64,000 nucleotides of DNA from an uncultured Parabacteroides sp. (GTDB lineage Bacteria > Bacteroidota > Bacteroidia > Bacteroidales > Tannerellaceae), in contig CAJTMR010000008.1 of assembly GCA_910577325.1 (NCBI GenBank), positions 62,001-126,000 on the forward strand, written 5' to 3'. Position 1 is the first letter of the stretch, and every line of letters starts with the position of its first letter. The notes under the pieces are model-generated. The model ran no database searches, was not told where the DNA came from, and saw only the letters and a program-made list of their open reading frames with translations. Positions 62,245 through 64,000 of this stretch are shown here, piece after piece. The position numbers were made by a program, and so were the translations under genes.

Positions 62245-62441
62245 TCCTTTTCCTTAATATTTTTTCCTTTTCTATATTCTTTCTTATCAACAAGATAAAC
62301 AATATCGTACGAAAATGCTTATTTACAAGACAAACTCCGAAACCGGCAGGTGGACTACAACACAATCCCACACGATAAGAATTTAATGTATATGCGTACA
62401 TTAATATATAGACAAAACCGGACTGCCTCTTCAGGGTCGCT

Positions 62442-62498
62442 AACCCTATGCTTTACGCCTCCTAACCCATAGGGTTACGATAGCTAAAGCATAGGGTT
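62442..62498. repeat. Period-22 palindromic array (AACCCTATG cores)
   Basis: AACCC at 62442 and 62464, and GGGTT at 62472 and 62494, are each 22 bp apart. AACCCTATGCTTTA (62442-62455) pairs perfectly with TAAAGCATAGGGTT (62485-62498), with a small palindrome AACCCATAGGGTT between them. It lies just past the permease stop at 62540. Confidence 0.7.
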
Positions 62499-62539
62499 AC
62501 AAAATGTCATAGATTTTTGGGCCGGAACCTATAGGGGAA

Positions 62540-63775
62540 TTACCGGGTGAGCCACTTCTTTCCCAGATAGCGGACGGGGAACCAAGCAGCAAGGAAGCCG
62601 ATGGCGAGGACGGTTGCCAAGACAAGGAGAATATCGCCGGCTTCAACACGGACCGGATAAGCATCGATAATGAAAGAACCGGCCGCCTGACCTAATTTGA
62701 TAATTCCCAATTCTTGTTGCAACAAACAAAGGACCAAACCGATAACGATACCGATCATGGCGCCGAGCCCGGAAATCATCCAGCCTTCGAAGAGAAAGAT
62801 ACGACGGATCAGACGGTCGTCAGCCCCCATATTCCGCAAAGTACGGACATCCTCTTTCTTTTCTATCATCAACATGGAGAGCGAGCCGATCACGTTAAAC
62901 AGCGCCAGAACCAGAATGAAACACAGGATCAGGAAGATCACCCATTTTTCTCCCTGCATCATCCGGAAAGAGGCCTCCTGTTGTTCATAGCGGTCCTTCA
63001 CCGAAAAGTCATCACCCAACAGCGATTTTATGCGGTCCTTCACCGAATGTACATCCGCGCTGGGAAGCAATGACAGCTCTATCGCCGAAACTTCCTTCTC
63101 ATAATCGAACAGGGAACGGACCATCGGCAGGGGCAACAAAATGAAGTTCTCGTCATACATCTGCTGGTTAGTGGCATATACTCCTCCTACAAAAGCATAT
63201 TCCAAATTCAAGGAAGCGACAGGATTGGCGAGATTGACTTTCTCGTTCCTCTTGGGAGCATAAAATTCCAAAGGATCGGAATAGTGAGGACGTACCCCCA
63301 AAGAAAAAGCCGTCCCGACACCCAAGTTGGCATAATCGGCCACTTCATCGGACAGGACAAAAGTACCCTCCCGGCTATCAACCAAAATACTGTCTATCCG
63401 GGTCAACTTTCCAAAAGTATCGTCCACGCCTTTAATCGTTGCGGTAATCTGGCGATCCCGATAACGGACCTGCGCATTATCCTGGAGCACTTCGCAAAAC
63501 AATGCGACCTCAGGCAACTCCTTCATTTCCCGGACAGCCGGAAGATCCGGATCGAAAACCTTTCCATGTACAGGCTGAATCTTCAACTCCGGATCGAAGT
63601 TGCCGAACATGGAAGAAACCAGCCCGACAAACCCGTTCAATACAGACAGCGCGCACACCAAGGCCATCGTAGCAACAACCACCCCGCAAACAGATACCAT
63701 CGAAATGATATTGATGACATTGTGGGACTTCTTCGAGAAAAGATACCGCCGGGCTATATAAAACGGGAAGTTCAA
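62540..63775 (-). CDS. Lipoprotein-releasing ABC transporter permease (LolC/LolE, FtsX-like)
   Basis: A 411-residue inner-membrane protein with an N-terminal helix after YIARRYLFSKKSHNVINIIS, a large periplasmic domain (about 50-265), and three C-terminal helices (about 278-405). KKEDVRTLRNMGADDRLIRRIF is the coupling segment that contacts the ATPase. This is the LolC/E type that lifts lipoproteins out of the inner membrane. The ATPase gene is not adjacent. It starts 12 bp after rbfA in the same direction, so the two are likely co-transcribed. Confidence 0.92.
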   Translation of the reverse strand: MNFPFYIARRYLFSKKSHNVINIISMVSVCGVVVATMALVCALSVLNGFVGLVSSMFGNFDPELKIQPVHGKVFDPDLPAVREMKELPEVALFCEVLQDNAQVRYRDRQITATIKGVDDTFGKLTRIDSILVDSREGTFVLSDEVADYANLGVGTAFSLGVRPHYSDPLEFYAPKRNEKVNLANPVASLNLEYAFVGGVYATNQQMYDENFILLPLPMVRSLFDYEKEVSAIELSLLPSADVHSVKDRIKSLLGDDFSVKDRYEQQEASFRMMQGEKWVIFLILCFILVLALFNVIGSLSMLMIEKKEDVRTLRNMGADDRLIRRIFLFEGWMISGLGAMIGIVIGLVLCLLQQELGIIKLGQAAGSFIIDAYPVRVEAGDILLVLATVLAIGFLAAWFPVRYLGKKWLTR

Positions 63776-63787
63776 CGCGGCAATCTT

Positions 63788-64000
63788 TTATTTTTTCAAC
63801 AGATTATCAATATTCTCGATATAATCCAAGGAATCATCGATAAAGAAACTCAGTTCCGGAATCTTGCGGACCTGTTTCCGGATGCGTTGTCCGAGATCAA
63901 AGCGGATGGCTTTCGTATTGGTACGGATATTTTCGAGCATTTCCTCCGACTTGCCGGACGGGAAGATGCTCAGGTAAGCACGTGCCACACTCAAGTCCGG
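63788..64000 (-). CDS. rbfA: Ribosome-binding factor A, C-terminal part (cut by window edge)
   Basis: The last 70 residues of RbfA, which helps mature the 5' end of 16S rRNA during 30S assembly. The visible part reads PDLSVARAYLSIFPSGK, then NTKAIRFDLGQRIRKQVR, IPELSFFIDDSLDYIENID and ends LLKK, the standard C-terminal half of the KH-type fold. The frame stays open to the edge. Upstream of the permease gene. Confidence 0.88.
   Translation of the reverse strand, partial: PDLSVARAYLSIFPSGKSEEMLENIRTNTKAIRFDLGQRIRKQVRKIPELSFFIDDSLDYIENIDNLLKK

Larger units (their letters stand above)
62108..62539. other. Regulatory intergenic region of the second surface-protein gene
   Basis: About 430 bp holding the leader (roughly 100 nt), the promoter at 62215-62244, a short inverted repeat pair around it (CGTACGAT at 62197-62204, ATCGTACG at 62304-62311), and the period-22 array at 62442-62498. 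A minus-strand ORF at 62192-62401 covers the promoter and is not called. Confidence 0.5.

Noticed and set aside
62192..62401. 69-codon minus-strand ORF upstream of the second surface-protein gene
   Set aside because: It overlaps the promoter region of that gene and has no recognisable features.

Overview
The window reads as chromosomal DNA of a gut Bacteroidales, most probably a Parabacteroides. The evidence is the repeated Bacteroidetes promoter signature (TTG, about 19 bp, TAnnTTTG), SusC/FecR/ECF and DUF5683/DUF3109/DUF3127 genes, an rprXY two-component pair, a glycine-lipid type acyltransferase pair, and two large surface proteins ending in the DUF6383-type tail typical of Parabacteroides. 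No rRNA, prophage, intact insertion sequence or CRISPR array was seen. All positions, counts and identities were read by eye; no search was run.

Layout: 1-2000 is the edge of a SusC-type nutrient uptake locus (receptor start, FecR anti-sigma, divergent ECF sigma). 2.7-15 kb holds single housekeeping or surface genes: purL, a GH20 hexosaminidase lipoprotein, a porin, a nitronate monooxygenase-like flavoprotein, a second ECF sigma locus and rpsA. 15-22 kb carries tRNA-Pro, aroB, alaS, an M23 peptidase, a MerR regulator, DUF3127 and a calcium/sodium antiporter. 22-28.5 kb is a minus-strand run parA-parB-DUF5683-mltD-spoT linking chromosome partition, cell-wall remodelling and (p)ppGpp. 29-37 kb carries rprYX, the acyltransferase pair, DUF3109, gpmI and a YgjP-like metallopeptidase. 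41.3-58.5 kb is one long minus-strand division/wall cluster: rsmH-ftsL-ftsI-murE-mraY-murD-ftsW-murG-murC-ftsQ-ftsA-ftsZ-yqeY-cstA. It is bracketed by two paralogous secreted proteins (37.4-40.6 kb and 58.8-62.1 kb). The window ends with a LolC/E permease and the 3' end of rbfA.

The most striking object lies upstream of the first surface-protein gene. A perfect 28-bp inverted repeat (40734-40761 and 40905-40932) encloses a near-perfect promoter (TTG-N19-TATTTTTG) that points away from the gene. Inversion would point it at the gene. This has the form of a phase-variable promoter switch captured in the OFF orientation, and its arms carry an AAACGTTCGT core like the sites used by Mpi-type invertases. 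The second paralogue has an equally good promoter, already facing its gene, without long flanking repeats.

A second theme is a set of about six intergenic arrays with a regular 21-23 bp period and palindromic cores. Each locus has its own sequence (near 2336, 11235, 16579, 28968, 41055 and 62442). Other points are a possible antisense RNA in front of the SusC gene, a frameshifted yqeY start, and a decayed nuclease-transposase (Rpn family) tail.
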